A DNA stretch of 64,000 nucleotides from NCBI RefSeq assembly GCF_900119075.1, contig NZ_FPIP01000003.1, positions 186,001-250,000 on the forward strand, given 5' to 3'. The DNA is from Ruminococcus flavefaciens (GTDB lineage Bacteria; Bacillota; Clostridia; Oscillospirales; Ruminococcaceae). The translations under genes were made by a program, and so were the position numbers. Of this stretch, positions 7,635-16,356 are shown piece after piece. Numbering within the stretch: position 1 is the stretch's first letter; each line of letters begins with the position of its first letter. The notes under the pieces were generated by a model. That model saw only the letters and a program-made list of their open reading frames with translations. It ran no database searches and was not told where the DNA came from.

Positions 7635-8396
7635 TCACCATTCCAGAGAAGCCAGCCATGCATTCACCTGAGCTTCGCGGCTTTTTTCCTCTGCGGAGTC
7701 ATAGCGTGCAAGATTCAGCTCGCCCATAACGCTTCCGTCGGAGAGATAAAGCAGACGTGTAGCTCTTACGGCTGCGCGGACATCGTGAGTTACCATGAGT
7801 ATGCTCTGACCGTTTATGTTAAGGTCTGTGAGCAGGTCAAGAACCTCGGTGGTATTTCTGCGGTTGAGAGCGCCTGTAGGCTCGTCGGCAAAGAGGAGCT
7901 TAGGCTCGTTGATAACGGCTCTTGCAATGGCGCAGCGCTGCTGCTCGCCGCCCGATACCTGTGAGGGGAGATTTGTCTTTACATGGTCTATGTTCATGCG
8001 TTTGAGGAGCCCCTCCGCTTTTTCCCTTACCTCTGCGGCGGAGCGCTTCTTGTTGAGATAGCCCGAAACAGAGACGTTTTCAATGAGAGTGAGATTGCTT
8101 ACAAGGTGCATCTGCTGAAAGATGAATCCGAAATCGGAATGTCTCAGCCCTGCAAGCTCCCTTTCGCTCATTTTTACGATGTCTTTTCCGCCGTACATCA
8201 CAGAGCCTGCGGTAGCCCTGTCCATTCCGCTGAGAGCGTAGAGCATGGTGGATTTTCCCGAGCCCGAAGCTCCCATTATAACGGTGAAGTCGCCCTCATA
8301 GATATCGAGGTCTACTCCCGACAGGATATGCACCTGTCCGCCGTTGTGGGCGAAGCTTTTTGAAAGACCTTTTGCGGTCATGATAGATTTTTTCAT
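7635..8396 (-). CDS. ABC transporter ATP-binding protein, LolD/MacB type
   Basis: 253 aa from the ATG at 8396 (AAAGGAAAC upstream; the earlier ATG at 8426 lacks a good site). Walker A GASGSGKST, Q-loop FIFQQMHL, signature VSGGEQQRCAIARA, Walker B LLFADEP and switch VTHD are complete. It energises the FtsX-type permease encoded directly downstream, with the permease ribosome binding site overlapping its stop codon. The tail after the H-loop (RYDSAEEKSREAQVNAWLASLEW) is helical and may contact the permease. Confidence 0.92.
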   Translation of the reverse strand: MKKSIMTAKGLSKSFAHNGGQVHILSGVDLDIYEGDFTVIMGASGSGKSTMLYALSGMDRATAGSVMYGGKDIVKMSERELAGLRHSDFGFIFQQMHLVSNLTLIENVSVSGYLNKKRSAAEVREKAEGLLKRMNIDHVKTNLPSQVSGGEQQRCAIARAVINEPKLLFADEPTGALNRRNTTEVLDLLTDLNINGQSILMVTHDVRAAVRATRLLYLSDGSVMGELNLARYDSAEEKSREAQVNAWLASLEW

Positions 8397-8445
8397 ATTA
8401 GCAGTTTCCTTTCGCTTTGTTGTCATTATTATACAGCGAAAGTTA

Positions 8446-9609
8446 TTAAGAAGTACTTAAGACATTTTCAGTGCCGCACAACGGCAGGGAGACCGTGACC
8501 TCAAGACCTCCCTCGGGCAGATTTCTGAGGCTTACATCGCCGCCCTGAGCTTCGGTAAGATACTTGACTATGTACAGACCGAGTCCCGAGCCCTGCTGTG
8601 TACCTGCGTTTTTGCCGCGGTAGAACTTCTCAAAGATAAAGGGCATATCCCTGTCGGGGATACCGCTGCCGGAGTCGGTAAAGCGCATGACAACACTGTT
8701 TTCCTGCTTATCCATGGAAACGGTGATATCGGTCTGAGCGTATTTGCGGGCGTTGTTGATGAGGTTCTCGGTTATCTGCATTATCCTGTTTTTATCGGCG
8801 TTTACCTCGGCGGTGAAGCTGCCCCGTATGAAGTGTACGTCGTCATGCTCTGCGGCTATTTCTTTAACAGCGCTTTCCATGAACTCTGTGAGCTCGAACC
8901 TCTCGGGCTGTATCTTCAGCTTGTCAAGGTCGGAAAGAGAGTGCAGGAACAGGTCGTTTGTCAGCTTTGAGACCTCGTCGCACTTGCGCATGATAACGGA
9001 CAGATATTTCCTGCGTTTCTCGGGGGTACTGTCCAGATTTGCGTCAAGTCCCTCTGCATAGGCTCTTATGGAGGAAACTGGTGTCTTTATATCATGTGAA
9101 AGCGTAGCTATGACGGTCTTGTTGTTGTCGATAGCCTCGCGCTCGCAGGCTCGCGCCTTTGTTATCTCGCGGCGCATACTGTCGAAAGCCCATGTGAAGC
9201 TGCCGAAATAGTTTGAGCGCTCGTAGTCAAGGGGAATATCAAAGTTGCCCTGCGCTATCTTCTCGGCAAAGTTCTTCATCTTGTCGAAGGGGCGCAGTAT
9301 TGAGAAGTACACATACCCGAATACAACTGCCGTGAAAGCACAGCCCATTATACATATAAGTAAAGCCTTTGAGCTGTCAGGAGCAGGCTGCTCAAAGCCG
9401 CGGAGAGTCTCCTTGAAGTCGGCGGCTTTTTCGGCAGCTTCTTCCGTTTTACCCGTTTTTATAAGCTGCTCTATCTCGTTTACATCGACTATGAGCTCGC
9501 CGTTTGAGTCGGGAACGTAATTTGTCCTGTCGTTGTGTATAAAAAGCGCCGAAGCGCCTATGATAAGCGCCATAAACAGTACTGTAATGCCGATTATCCT
9601 GCTTTTCAT
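8446..9609 (-). CDS. Sensor histidine kinase
   Basis: 387 aa. Two membrane segments (about 6-25 and 84-106) enclose a short external region of about 58 residues, followed by HAMP, an H-box with the phospho-acceptor histidine in ATLSHDIKTPVSSIRAYAEGL, then N-box ENLINNARKYA, G1 DSGSGIP and G2 GSGLGLYIVK. The external loop is larger than in intramembrane-sensing BceS kinases. The gene overlaps the response regulator gene by 4 bp and precedes the ABC transporter, so the signal is probably an envelope stress or antimicrobial compound. Confidence 0.93.
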   Translation of the reverse strand: MKSRIIGITVLFMALIIGASALFIHNDRTNYVPDSNGELIVDVNEIEQLIKTGKTEEAAEKAADFKETLRGFEQPAPDSSKALLICIMGCAFTAVVFGYVYFSILRPFDKMKNFAEKIAQGNFDIPLDYERSNYFGSFTWAFDSMRREITKARACEREAIDNNKTVIATLSHDIKTPVSSIRAYAEGLDANLDSTPEKRRKYLSVIMRKCDEVSKLTNDLFLHSLSDLDKLKIQPERFELTEFMESAVKEIAAEHDDVHFIRGSFTAEVNADKNRIMQITENLINNARKYAQTDITVSMDKQENSVVMRFTDSGSGIPDRDMPFIFEKFYRGKNAGTQQGSGLGLYIVKYLTEAQGGDVSLRNLPEGGLEVTVSLPLCGTENVLSTS

Positions 9610-10292
9610 TTGTCTCCCTCCAGTATATAGCCCACCTTATAGACGGTCTTGATGTATCGCGGTGAAGCAGGCTCGTCCTCCAGCTTTTCGCGTAGCCAGC
9701 GTATATGTACAGTCAGTGTTGAGGGCTCTGTTTCGGAGAAAGCTCCCCATACCTCGGACAGCAGTGTCTCCTTTGGCACGGCTGTGCCCATGTGCTCGCA
9801 AAGGCAGGCGAGGAGGTCGAATTCCTTGAGTGACAGCGGTACGGGTTCGCCGTTTTTTGTAGCTGAACGGGCGGAGATATCCACCCTTACATTGCCGAAT
9901 GATATAGTCGGCTTCTCGTCGGAATCGCCGTAGGCACGGCGCAGGAGCGCCTTGATACGGGAGAAGAGCTCTGCCATGGAGTAGGGCTTGGGGAGGTAGT
10001 CGTCGCCGCCTATGTCGAAGCCTGTTATCCTGTCAGATTCGCTTGTACGTGCGCTTGCGAAAATAACAGGCACGTCGGATACGCGGCGAAGCTCCCTGCA
10101 TATCTCAAAGCCCGTGGAATCGGGGAGATTTATGTCAAGAAGCAGCAGGTCAAAGTTGTTTTCACGCAGCAGTGAAAAGGCTTCCTCTGCGCTTTCGGCG
10201 GCGGTCACATTGTAGCCGTAGCCCTCAAGCATATCTGAAATTACAAATGAAAGATCCTGATCGTCGTCTATAATAAGAATGTTGTTCTTCAT
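9606..10292 (-). CDS. OmpR/PhoB-type response regulator
   Basis: 228 aa from the ATG at 10292 (AAAGGAG 6 nt upstream); the in-frame extension to 10451 crosses the promoter and is rejected. The receiver has DDD, the phospho-acceptor aspartate in LLLLDINLP, and a conserved Lys in YLPKPYSM. The C-terminal winged helix includes LKEFDLLACLCEH and the recognition segment EPSTLTVHIRWLREKLE. It is transcribed from its own consensus promoter and is translationally coupled to the kinase gene. Confidence 0.95.
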   Translation of the reverse strand: MKNNILIIDDDQDLSFVISDMLEGYGYNVTAAESAEEAFSLLRENNFDLLLLDINLPDSTGFEICRELRRVSDVPVIFASARTSESDRITGFDIGGDDYLPKPYSMAELFSRIKALLRRAYGDSDEKPTISFGNVRVDISARSATKNGEPVPLSLKEFDLLACLCEHMGTAVPKETLLSEVWGAFSETEPSTLTVHIRWLREKLEDEPASPRYIKTVYKVGYILEGDK

Positions 10293-10331
10293 ATTTTGCT
10301 CCTTTGATAAGTGTGAATGTAAGCTACTAAA

Positions 10332-10360
10332 ATCATACAACATTGCCCGTTTAATGTCAA
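10332..10360 (-). promoter_or_regulatory. Promoter of the response regulator operon
   Basis: TTGACA (10360-10355) and TATGAT (10337-10332) on the minus strand have 17-bp spacing. The transcript would start near 10325, about 30 nt before the gene. Confidence 0.75.
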
Positions 10361-10368
10361 GGGCGGCA

Positions 10369-10400
10369 AAGTTGTATTGTTGGTTGAAAGAAGTTGTATT
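10369..10400 (-). promoter_or_regulatory. Direct repeats AAGTTGTATT upstream of the response regulator promoter
   Basis: Two exact copies at 10369-10378 and 10391-10400 are spaced 22 bp (two helical turns), just upstream of the -35 hexamer. OmpR-type regulators bind direct repeats on one face of the helix, so positive autoregulation is inferred. A third copy of the decamer at 10475-10484 overlaps an AraR-like box. Confidence 0.45.
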
Positions 10401-10441
10401 CAAATTGTTGTCGGGTTGCACAAAGAGGGAAAGACTGTTTT

Positions 10442-10491
10442 GTTTGTACATACAAATTTGTGAACATTTTTCAAAAGTTGTATTTACAAAT
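10442..10491. promoter_or_regulatory. Two AraR-like operator boxes upstream of the regulator gene
   Basis: GTTTGTACATACAAAT (10442-10457) and AGTTGTATTTACAAAT (10476-10491) match the 16-bp Bacillus subtilis AraR palindrome ATTTGTACGTACAAAT at most positions. They are centred 34 bp apart. The second box covers the probable -35 region of the regulator gene, which suggests autorepression relieved by L-arabinose. Confidence 0.65.
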
Positions 10492-10554
10492 CTGAACTAT
10501 TGTGTTATTATGAAGAAAAATCCGAATAATATCGGAATCCCATCGGAGGAATCT

Positions 10555-11637
10555 ATGGAAGACTATAAATATATGACGATAGTGGAATGGTCCAAGAACT
10601 TCATAAGCTCCCATAAACTGAAGCCAAAGGACCGTTTCCTCACCGAAAAGGAACTCTGCGAGATACACGGCGTCAGCCGACAGACCGTCAGACAGGCGCT
10701 GATGTGCCTTGAAAATGAGAATGTCATCAGCCGCGTAAGGGGCAGCGGCGCCTTTGTGGCTTCGGGCTACGCACAGGGCGATACAGTCGGTCAGATAAGG
10801 AATATCGGCGTAATTTCCACATATTTTACTGATTACATTTTTCCACATATAGTAACGGGCATCGAGAGCGTGCTCAATGATTCGGGCTTTTCCATGCAGC
10901 TCGCCATTACTCATAATAAGGTAGCTGAGGAGCAGCAGGCTCTCCAGAGCATGATATCGGGCGGAGTTCACGGGCTTATCGTCGAGCCCTCCAAGAGTGC
11001 CCTGCCAAATCCCAATACAGCGCTGTATGAGGAACTCAGACGAAAGAATATCCCCGTTGTTTTCTTCAATGCGAAGTACCCATGGTCGGACTATCCCTGT
11101 GTTGCAATGGACGACGAAGCCGCAGGCAGGATAGCTACGGATTATCTCTTTTCTCAGGGACACAGGCGAGTGGCAGGAATATTCGCACTCGACGATATAC
11201 AGGGACATAAGCGCTACAGCGGCTTCACCAAGAGCTGTATCGCTCACGGACACAGAAACGCAGAGGACAACGTACTATGGTTCGCTACCTCGGATAAAAA
11301 CTCTGTTTTTACCTCGGGCAGCAACAGACTGCTGGAGCTTATCAGCGAATCTACGGCGTTTGTCTGCTACAATGACAATATAGCTATCAAGCTTCTTCAG
11401 TTCTGCAAGGAGCGCGATATAAGCGTACCCGACGACCTTTCAGTCGTGGGTATAGACGATTCAAAATACGCTTCCATATGCGACGTACCGCTGACCTCGG
11501 TGGCTCACCCTCAGCGCAGACTCGGCGAAGCGGCGGCGGAAAAGCTCATAGATATGATAAACTCCTATTCTTCGGACAACGGAGACATCATATTTACTCC
11601 CGAGCTAAAGCTCCGCGACTCTGTAAAAAGCATTTGA
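10555..11637 (+). CDS. araR: AraR-type arabinose-responsive repressor
   Basis: 360 aa from the ATG at 10555, chosen because CGGAGG precedes it at 6 nt; upstream in-frame starts lie in the operator region. An N-terminal GntR winged helix (FLTEKELCEIHGVSRQTVRQALMCLE, then a RVRGSGAFVA wing) is joined to a periplasmic-binding-protein/LacI-like sensor (GVISTYFTDYIFPHIVTGIE, PVVFFNAKYPW, DYLFSQGHRRVAGIF, VVGIDDSKYA). This GntR-LacI chimera is the hallmark of AraR. It heads the arabinose locus and has matching boxes at its own promoter and before the transporter operon. Confidence 0.88.
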   Translation: MEDYKYMTIVEWSKNFISSHKLKPKDRFLTEKELCEIHGVSRQTVRQALMCLENENVISRVRGSGAFVASGYAQGDTVGQIRNIGVISTYFTDYIFPHIVTGIESVLNDSGFSMQLAITHNKVAEEQQALQSMISGGVHGLIVEPSKSALPNPNTALYEELRRKNIPVVFFNAKYPWSDYPCVAMDDEAAGRIATDYLFSQGHRRVAGIFALDDIQGHKRYSGFTKSCIAHGHRNAEDNVLWFATSDKNSVFTSGSNRLLELISESTAFVCYNDNIAIKLLQFCKERDISVPDDLSVVGIDDSKYASICDVPLTSVAHPQRRLGEAAAEKLIDMINSYSSDNGDIIFTPELKLRDSVKSI

Positions 11638-11672
11638 TACAGGTTTTGCGACGATCATAGTGGGGTATTAAA

Positions 11673-12365
11673 ATGAATAAAGAGTCGAAGATAATGCAGG
11701 ACGTCAAACGTCTTGACATAAAGAAAACAGAAGAGCTGTTACAGAGCGGAAGTCTCGAAAACTGCGACGCTATGCTGGATTCTGTGCTCGGCGAGGTGGG
11801 GTTCGCAGAGATACAGTCTCTTATGCTGAGGCTTTACGTCTGTATGGACATCTATGTGGCAGCCCACGCCTTTGCTCAGAAAATAGGCATAAGCAGCGAG
11901 AAGTTCTTTGAGTGCTTCGGAACTGCCGACGAGATAGGCGCTGAGCTGATGACAAATGAGGATACAAAAAAATTCCTCCATGACCTTGTCCGCGGCTGTA
12001 TCAAATGGCGCATAGAATCGGCAAAAGAAAGCGGCAGGAGCATAATCGCCAAGGCAAAGGACTACATCGACCAGAACTACATGAACGACGAGCTTTCGCT
12101 CCTTGTAGTTGCCGACGCTGTGGGGCTCAGTCCCTCTTACCTGAGCACACAGTTCAAAAAGGAGTATGGTCAGAACCTGTTCGAGTATCTTGCAGTAGCG
12201 CGTATTTCCCACGCAAGGGAGCTTCTGTGCTGTACATCCAAAATGGTCTATGAGGTAGCCTATGATGTAGGCTTCAGGGATTACCGCTATTTCAGCCAGA
12301 TTTTCAAGAAATACACGGGACAGACGCCCAGACAATTCCAGAACAGCGCAAATATTTGTCCGTAA
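11673..12365 (+). CDS. AraC-family transcriptional regulator
   Basis: 230 aa. The ATG at 11673 follows GTGGGG. The last 100 residues form two helix-turn-helix motifs (SLLVVADAVGLSPSYLSTQFKKEYGQNLFEYL and VYEVAYDVGFRDYRYFSQIFKKYTGQTPRQF). The N-terminal 130 residues are helical and lack a receiver or cupin sugar pocket; they resemble the linker region of YesN-type regulators after loss of the receiver. It lies between araR and the transporter operon and probably activates it, but the inducer is unclear. Confidence 0.85.
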   Translation: MNKESKIMQDVKRLDIKKTEELLQSGSLENCDAMLDSVLGEVGFAEIQSLMLRLYVCMDIYVAAHAFAQKIGISSEKFFECFGTADEIGAELMTNEDTKKFLHDLVRGCIKWRIESAKESGRSIIAKAKDYIDQNYMNDELSLLVVADAVGLSPSYLSTQFKKEYGQNLFEYLAVARISHARELLCCTSKMVYEVAYDVGFRDYRYFSQIFKKYTGQTPRQFQNSANICP

Positions 12366-12426
12366 TTTTGTATACTGGAAATAATATTCAAAAAATAATA
12401 AACATTTTGTGAAATAATTTCGGTAG

Positions 12427-12464
12427 CAATGTATGTACAAATTGATTATAATGTAAATACAAGT
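12427..12464. promoter_or_regulatory. AraR-like operator pair before the transporter operon
   Basis: CAATGTATGTACAAAT (12427-12442) and TAATGTAAATACAAGT (12449-12464) resemble the AraR palindrome, centred 22 bp apart on the same helix face. They lie 54 bp before the binding-protein ATG. A TATAAT sequence at 12447-12452 falls between them and may be the -10 element; no good -35 is evident. Confidence 0.55.
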
Positions 12465-12517
12465 TAACGGAGTATACGTTAATGGGATAAGTAAATTTGG
12501 ATGGAGGAATTTTAATT

Positions 12518-13561
12518 ATGACTATCAAAAAGATCTTAGCAATGGCAGCAAGCACAGTTCTCTGCGGCGCAATGTTCGCAGGCTGCGGAGCTTCGGGCTC
12601 ATCATCATCAAATAACGAGGCAAAGAAGCCTGAGGCATCTTCAAAGGCTGATACAGCTGACAACAACAGCAGTTCATCGGGCTCACTTATCAAGGTAGGT
12701 ATCATCAACAACGATCCTAACGAGTCCGGCTATCGTACAGCAAACGTTAACGACCTCAAGGCTACATTCACAAAGGAAAACGGCTTTGATGCTTCATTCG
12801 CTTACAGCCTTAAGAATGAAGAGCAGATCAACTACGCTCAGAAGTTCATTCAGGACGAGGTTGACTATCTTCTCCTCTCTGCTGCTGATACAGCAGGCTG
12901 GGATTCAGTTCTCAAGGACGCTAAGGACGCAGGCGTAAGAGTTATCCTCTTTGACCGTACTATCGACGCTGACGAGAGCCTCTATGACGCTTCTATCGTT
13001 TCCGATATGGCTAAGGAAGGCGAGCAGGCTGTTGAGTGGCTCAAGAGTCAGGATCTCAAGACATATGATATCATACACCTTCAGGGCGTAATGGGCACAG
13101 CAGCTCAGAAGGGACGTTCAGGCGCTCTCGACGCTACAGCTAAGGAGCTTGGCTGGAACATCGTTACACAGCAGACAGCTGAGTGGAATGCTGAAAAGGC
13201 ACAGCAGATCGTTCAGTCAGCTATCGACGCTAACAAGAAGTTCAATGTTATCTATGCAGAGAACGACGATATGGCAAAGGGTGCAGTTGCTGCTCTCGAC
13301 AGAGCTAACATCTCACACGGCGTTGACAAGGATGTAGTCGTTATAGGCTTCGACTGCAACAAGTGGGCGCTTGAGGAGCTCAAGAAGGGCAACTGGAACT
13401 ACGACGGACAGTGCAATCCTTTCCAGTCATCTTACATCAAGGACATCATCGACAAGCTCGAAAAGGGTGAGACTCTCTCTCAGAAGACTATCATCATGGA
13501 CGAAAAGGGCTTTGACGCAAAGACAATCACCGACGCTGACGTTGAGCAGTACGGTATCTGA
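12518..13561 (+). CDS. Sugar ABC transporter substrate-binding lipoprotein, YtfQ-like
   Basis: 347 aa. The ATG at 12518 follows GGAGGAATTTTAATT. A lipoprotein signal ends in MFAGC, giving a lipidated Cys on the outer membrane face, then a Ser/Asn-rich linker. The fold is periplasmic-binding type 1. NDPNESGYR, DTAGWDSVLKDAKDAGV, LQGVMGTAAQKGR and YAENDDM closely parallel the E. coli galactofuranose-binding protein YtfQ (SESGWR, TGWEPVLKEAKDA, LQGTVGAS, YAHNDDM). Codon use is strongly optimised, as expected for an abundant protein. The ligand is inferred to be L-arabinose, perhaps the furanose form. Confidence 0.88.
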   Translation: MTIKKILAMAASTVLCGAMFAGCGASGSSSSNNEAKKPEASSKADTADNNSSSSGSLIKVGIINNDPNESGYRTANVNDLKATFTKENGFDASFAYSLKNEEQINYAQKFIQDEVDYLLLSAADTAGWDSVLKDAKDAGVRVILFDRTIDADESLYDASIVSDMAKEGEQAVEWLKSQDLKTYDIIHLQGVMGTAAQKGRSGALDATAKELGWNIVTQQTAEWNAEKAQQIVQSAIDANKKFNVIYAENDDMAKGAVAALDRANISHGVDKDVVVIGFDCNKWALEELKKGNWNYDGQCNPFQSSYIKDIIDKLEKGETLSQKTIIMDEKGFDAKTITDADVEQYGI

Positions 13562-13602
13562 TAGTTAGTATACAGGACACTAAACTATAAAGATTAAATA
13601 AG

Positions 13603-13639
13603 TGCGGTGACGCATTCGTGAATGATCTGTGTCACCGCA
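13603..13639 (+). promoter_or_regulatory. Intra-operon hairpin after the binding-protein gene
   Basis: TGCGGTGAC and GTCACCGCA form a 9-bp stem in the 157-bp gap between the binding protein and ATPase genes. There is no long T-run, so it more likely protects the upstream mRNA or attenuates than fully terminates. This would raise binding protein over membrane components, as is usual in such operons. Confidence 0.6.
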
Positions 13640-13718
13640 TAAATTTTAAGAAAATATTGGGATTTCCAACGGAAAACAGGGAGATCCCCTACATATAACT
13701 CACTTAGGAGGAAAAGCA

Positions 13719-15233
13719 ATGCAGGAAAGATCATTGCTGGAAATGCGTGGGATATATAAATCCTTTCCCGGAGTTAAGGCGCTCAGGAATGTTGATTTTA
13801 CGCTTTGTGAAGGAGAGATACACGCGCTCATGGGCGAAAACGGCGCGGGCAAATCTACTCTTATCAAGGTCCTCACAGGTGTGCATATCAAGGACGAGGG
13901 AAATATATACATAAAAGGACATTCAGGTCCCGTACAGATACATTCCCCTCAGGAGGCACAGAATTTAGGCATCAGTACGGTTTATCAGGAGATATCCCTT
14001 TGCCCCAACCTCTCAGTGGCAGAGAATATCTTCCTCGGCAGAGGCAAAAGTGCATTGGTCAACTGGCGTACCATGAACAAAAAGGCAGGAGAGCTACTCG
14101 ATTCTCTCGGCATAGCTGTAAAGCCCACACAGCAGCTTGCAAGCTGCTCTATCGCTGTACAGCAGATGGTAGCTATAGCAAGAGCCGTTGACATGGACTG
14201 CAGCGTGCTCATTCTCGATGAGCCTACCTCTTCACTGGACGAATCAGAGGTAGCAAAGCTCTTTGACCTTATGCGTCAGCTCAAATCACGAGGAGTCGGT
14301 ATAATCTTCGTTACCCACTTCCTCGATCAGGTATACGAGGTCTGCGATAAGATAACCGTTCTCCGTGACGGACAGCTTGTGGGAGAGTATGAGATCGAAA
14401 ATCTCCCCAGAGTTCAGCTGGTATCGAAAATGCTCGGCAAGGAGCTTGACGATATGGCTGATATCAAGAACGATATCCCCGTATTCAACGACAAAAACAA
14501 AGAATACGTTTATGAAGCCTCACAGCTTTGCAGCTCTGAAGGCATCAAGCCCTTCAATTTCTATATCCGCAAGGGCGAGGTAAACGGTTTCACAGGACTT
14601 CTCGGCTCAGGACGAAGCGAGTGCGTAAGAGCTATTTTCGGCGCCGATAAGGTAACAGGCGGAATCGTAAGAGTAGAAGGCAAGGAAGTCAAGATAAACA
14701 AGCCGATGGACGCAATGAAGAACGGTATTGCTTATCTTCCTGAAGACAGAAAGCGCGACGGAATCGTCGGCGACCTTTCCGTAAAGGACAATATCATCCT
14801 TGCATTACAGGTAAAGAAGGGCTTTTTCAAGCCGTTCTCAAAGGCAGAGGCTAATAAGTTCGCAGAGGAGTACATCAAGCTCCTCGATATCAAGACAGCC
14901 TCTGTAAATACGCCCATAAAGTCACTTTCGGGCGGAAACCAGCAGAAGGTAATTCTTGGACGCTGGCTCCTTACTCACCCGAAATATCTCATTCTCGACG
15001 AGCCCACCCGCGGTATCGATGTAGGTACAAAGGTGGACATCCAGAAGCTGGTTCTCAAGCTTGCTTCCGAGGGTATGAGCATTACCTTCATATCATCGGA
15101 AACAGACGAGATGCTCCGTACCTGTTCAAGACTTCTTGTTATGCGTGACAGAAAGCTTGTAGGAGAGCTTAAGGGCGATGAGCTCACGCAGAATAACATC
15201 ATGAACACTATAGCAGGAGGTGAGCGGGAATGA
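13719..15233 (+). CDS. Sugar ABC transporter ATPase (two nucleotide-binding domains)
   Basis: 504 aa, the usual length for the MglA/RbsA/AraG/YtfR group. The first domain has Walker A GENGAGKST and Walker B LILDEPTSSLD, though its signature region is degenerate (SCSIAVQQMVAIARA). The second has a modified P-loop (GLLGSGRSE), signature LSGGNQQKVILGRW and Walker B LILDEPTRGIDVGTK. The start is supported by TTAGGAGG. It overlaps the first permease gene by 4 bp. Confidence 0.93.
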   Translation: MQERSLLEMRGIYKSFPGVKALRNVDFTLCEGEIHALMGENGAGKSTLIKVLTGVHIKDEGNIYIKGHSGPVQIHSPQEAQNLGISTVYQEISLCPNLSVAENIFLGRGKSALVNWRTMNKKAGELLDSLGIAVKPTQQLASCSIAVQQMVAIARAVDMDCSVLILDEPTSSLDESEVAKLFDLMRQLKSRGVGIIFVTHFLDQVYEVCDKITVLRDGQLVGEYEIENLPRVQLVSKMLGKELDDMADIKNDIPVFNDKNKEYVYEASQLCSSEGIKPFNFYIRKGEVNGFTGLLGSGRSECVRAIFGADKVTGGIVRVEGKEVKINKPMDAMKNGIAYLPEDRKRDGIVGDLSVKDNIILALQVKKGFFKPFSKAEANKFAEEYIKLLDIKTASVNTPIKSLSGGNQQKVILGRWLLTHPKYLILDEPTRGIDVGTKVDIQKLVLKLASEGMSITFISSETDEMLRTCSRLLVMRDRKLVGELKGDELTQNNIMNTIAGGERE

Positions 15234-16327
15234 AAGTACAGACTCAGACTGCACAGAAAAGCTCGTTTCTTGCAAGCATAGTCAGAAGACAGATATTCAT
15301 ACCGATAGCTGCGCTGCTCATTCTTGCAATATTCAACTTTATCGTGGATCCGTCCTTCTTTAAGGTAACGCTGGGACACAACAGCGAGGGTGATCCTATC
15401 CTTTCGGGAAATATCATATCTATCATCGACTACGGCTCAGAGCTTGCTATCCTTGCTATCGGAATGACGCTGGTAACAGCGGCTTCACGAGGACAGGATA
15501 TCAGCGTGGGAGCTGCCATAGCTATCAGCGGAAGCGTGGTCCTCAGAGTTCTCTGCGGAACAAACTCCCGCCCCGATACATTGCAGGCTCCTATAATAGT
15601 TGCATTCCTTATCAGCTGTCTCGTTGCAATGGCGTTCGGCGCCTTTAACGGAACCCTCGTTTCCGTATTCAAGATACAGCCAATGGTAGCAACTCTCATA
15701 CTCTTCACAGCGGGACGTTCTATCGCCGCTTGGATAAACAACAATGAGCTGCCTGTTGTTAGTGACAGGACATTCACATATTTCGGGGGATATATACCAG
15801 GCATACCGATACCGACGCCGTTTTTCATTGCCATAGCCTGCTTCATTCTGACATGGCTGGCACTGAAGTTCACCAACCTCGGGTTGTATGTTCAGTCCGT
15901 CGGTATCAACGAAAAGACTTCGCGTCTGAATGGTCTTAATCCTGCGCTCATCAAGTTCGTTACATACGTTATACTTGGTCTGTGCGTAGCTATCGCAGGA
16001 TTCATCAAGGTCAGCCGACTGTCCACCATCAACTACTCGGTAGTTGCAAAGGACATCGAAATGGACGCTATTTTAGCAGTCGCTCTCGGAGGCAACTCCC
16101 TCAGCGGCGGTAAATTCAACATATCTGCTTCCATTCTCGGAGCATATGTTATCCAGTTCCTTACCACAACGCTTTACAAGTTTCAGGTACAATCGGATGC
16201 TCTGCCTGCATACAAGGCTGTAGTAGTTATCGCTCTGGTAGTACTGAGCGCACCGATAGTAAGAGAAAAACTTGCAGCTCTCTTCAAGAAGCTGCGTTCT
16301 CCTGCAAAAGCAGAGAGTAAAAGCTGA
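15230..16327 (+). CDS. Sugar ABC transporter permease 1 (YtfT-like)
   Basis: 365 aa, BPD_transp_2 family, with about nine to ten membrane segments. GMTLVTAASRGQDISVGA is the family signature, and the cytoplasmic loop VGINEKTSRLNGLNPALIKF is the ATPase contact. ATGA overlap with the ATPase gene indicates translational coupling. A large first external loop (DPSFFKVTLGHNSEGDPILSG) is seen. The operon has two different permease genes, as in the E. coli galactofuranose system, and not one permease that homodimerises. Confidence 0.9.
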   Translation: MKVQTQTAQKSSFLASIVRRQIFIPIAALLILAIFNFIVDPSFFKVTLGHNSEGDPILSGNIISIIDYGSELAILAIGMTLVTAASRGQDISVGAAIAISGSVVLRVLCGTNSRPDTLQAPIIVAFLISCLVAMAFGAFNGTLVSVFKIQPMVATLILFTAGRSIAAWINNNELPVVSDRTFTYFGGYIPGIPIPTPFFIAIACFILTWLALKFTNLGLYVQSVGINEKTSRLNGLNPALIKFVTYVILGLCVAIAGFIKVSRLSTINYSVVAKDIEMDAILAVALGGNSLSGGKFNISASILGAYVIQFLTTTLYKFQVQSDALPAYKAVVVIALVVLSAPIVREKLAALFKKLRSPAKAESKS

Positions 16328-16356
16328 AGACCAAAGCGTGGAATGGAGGAATAAAT

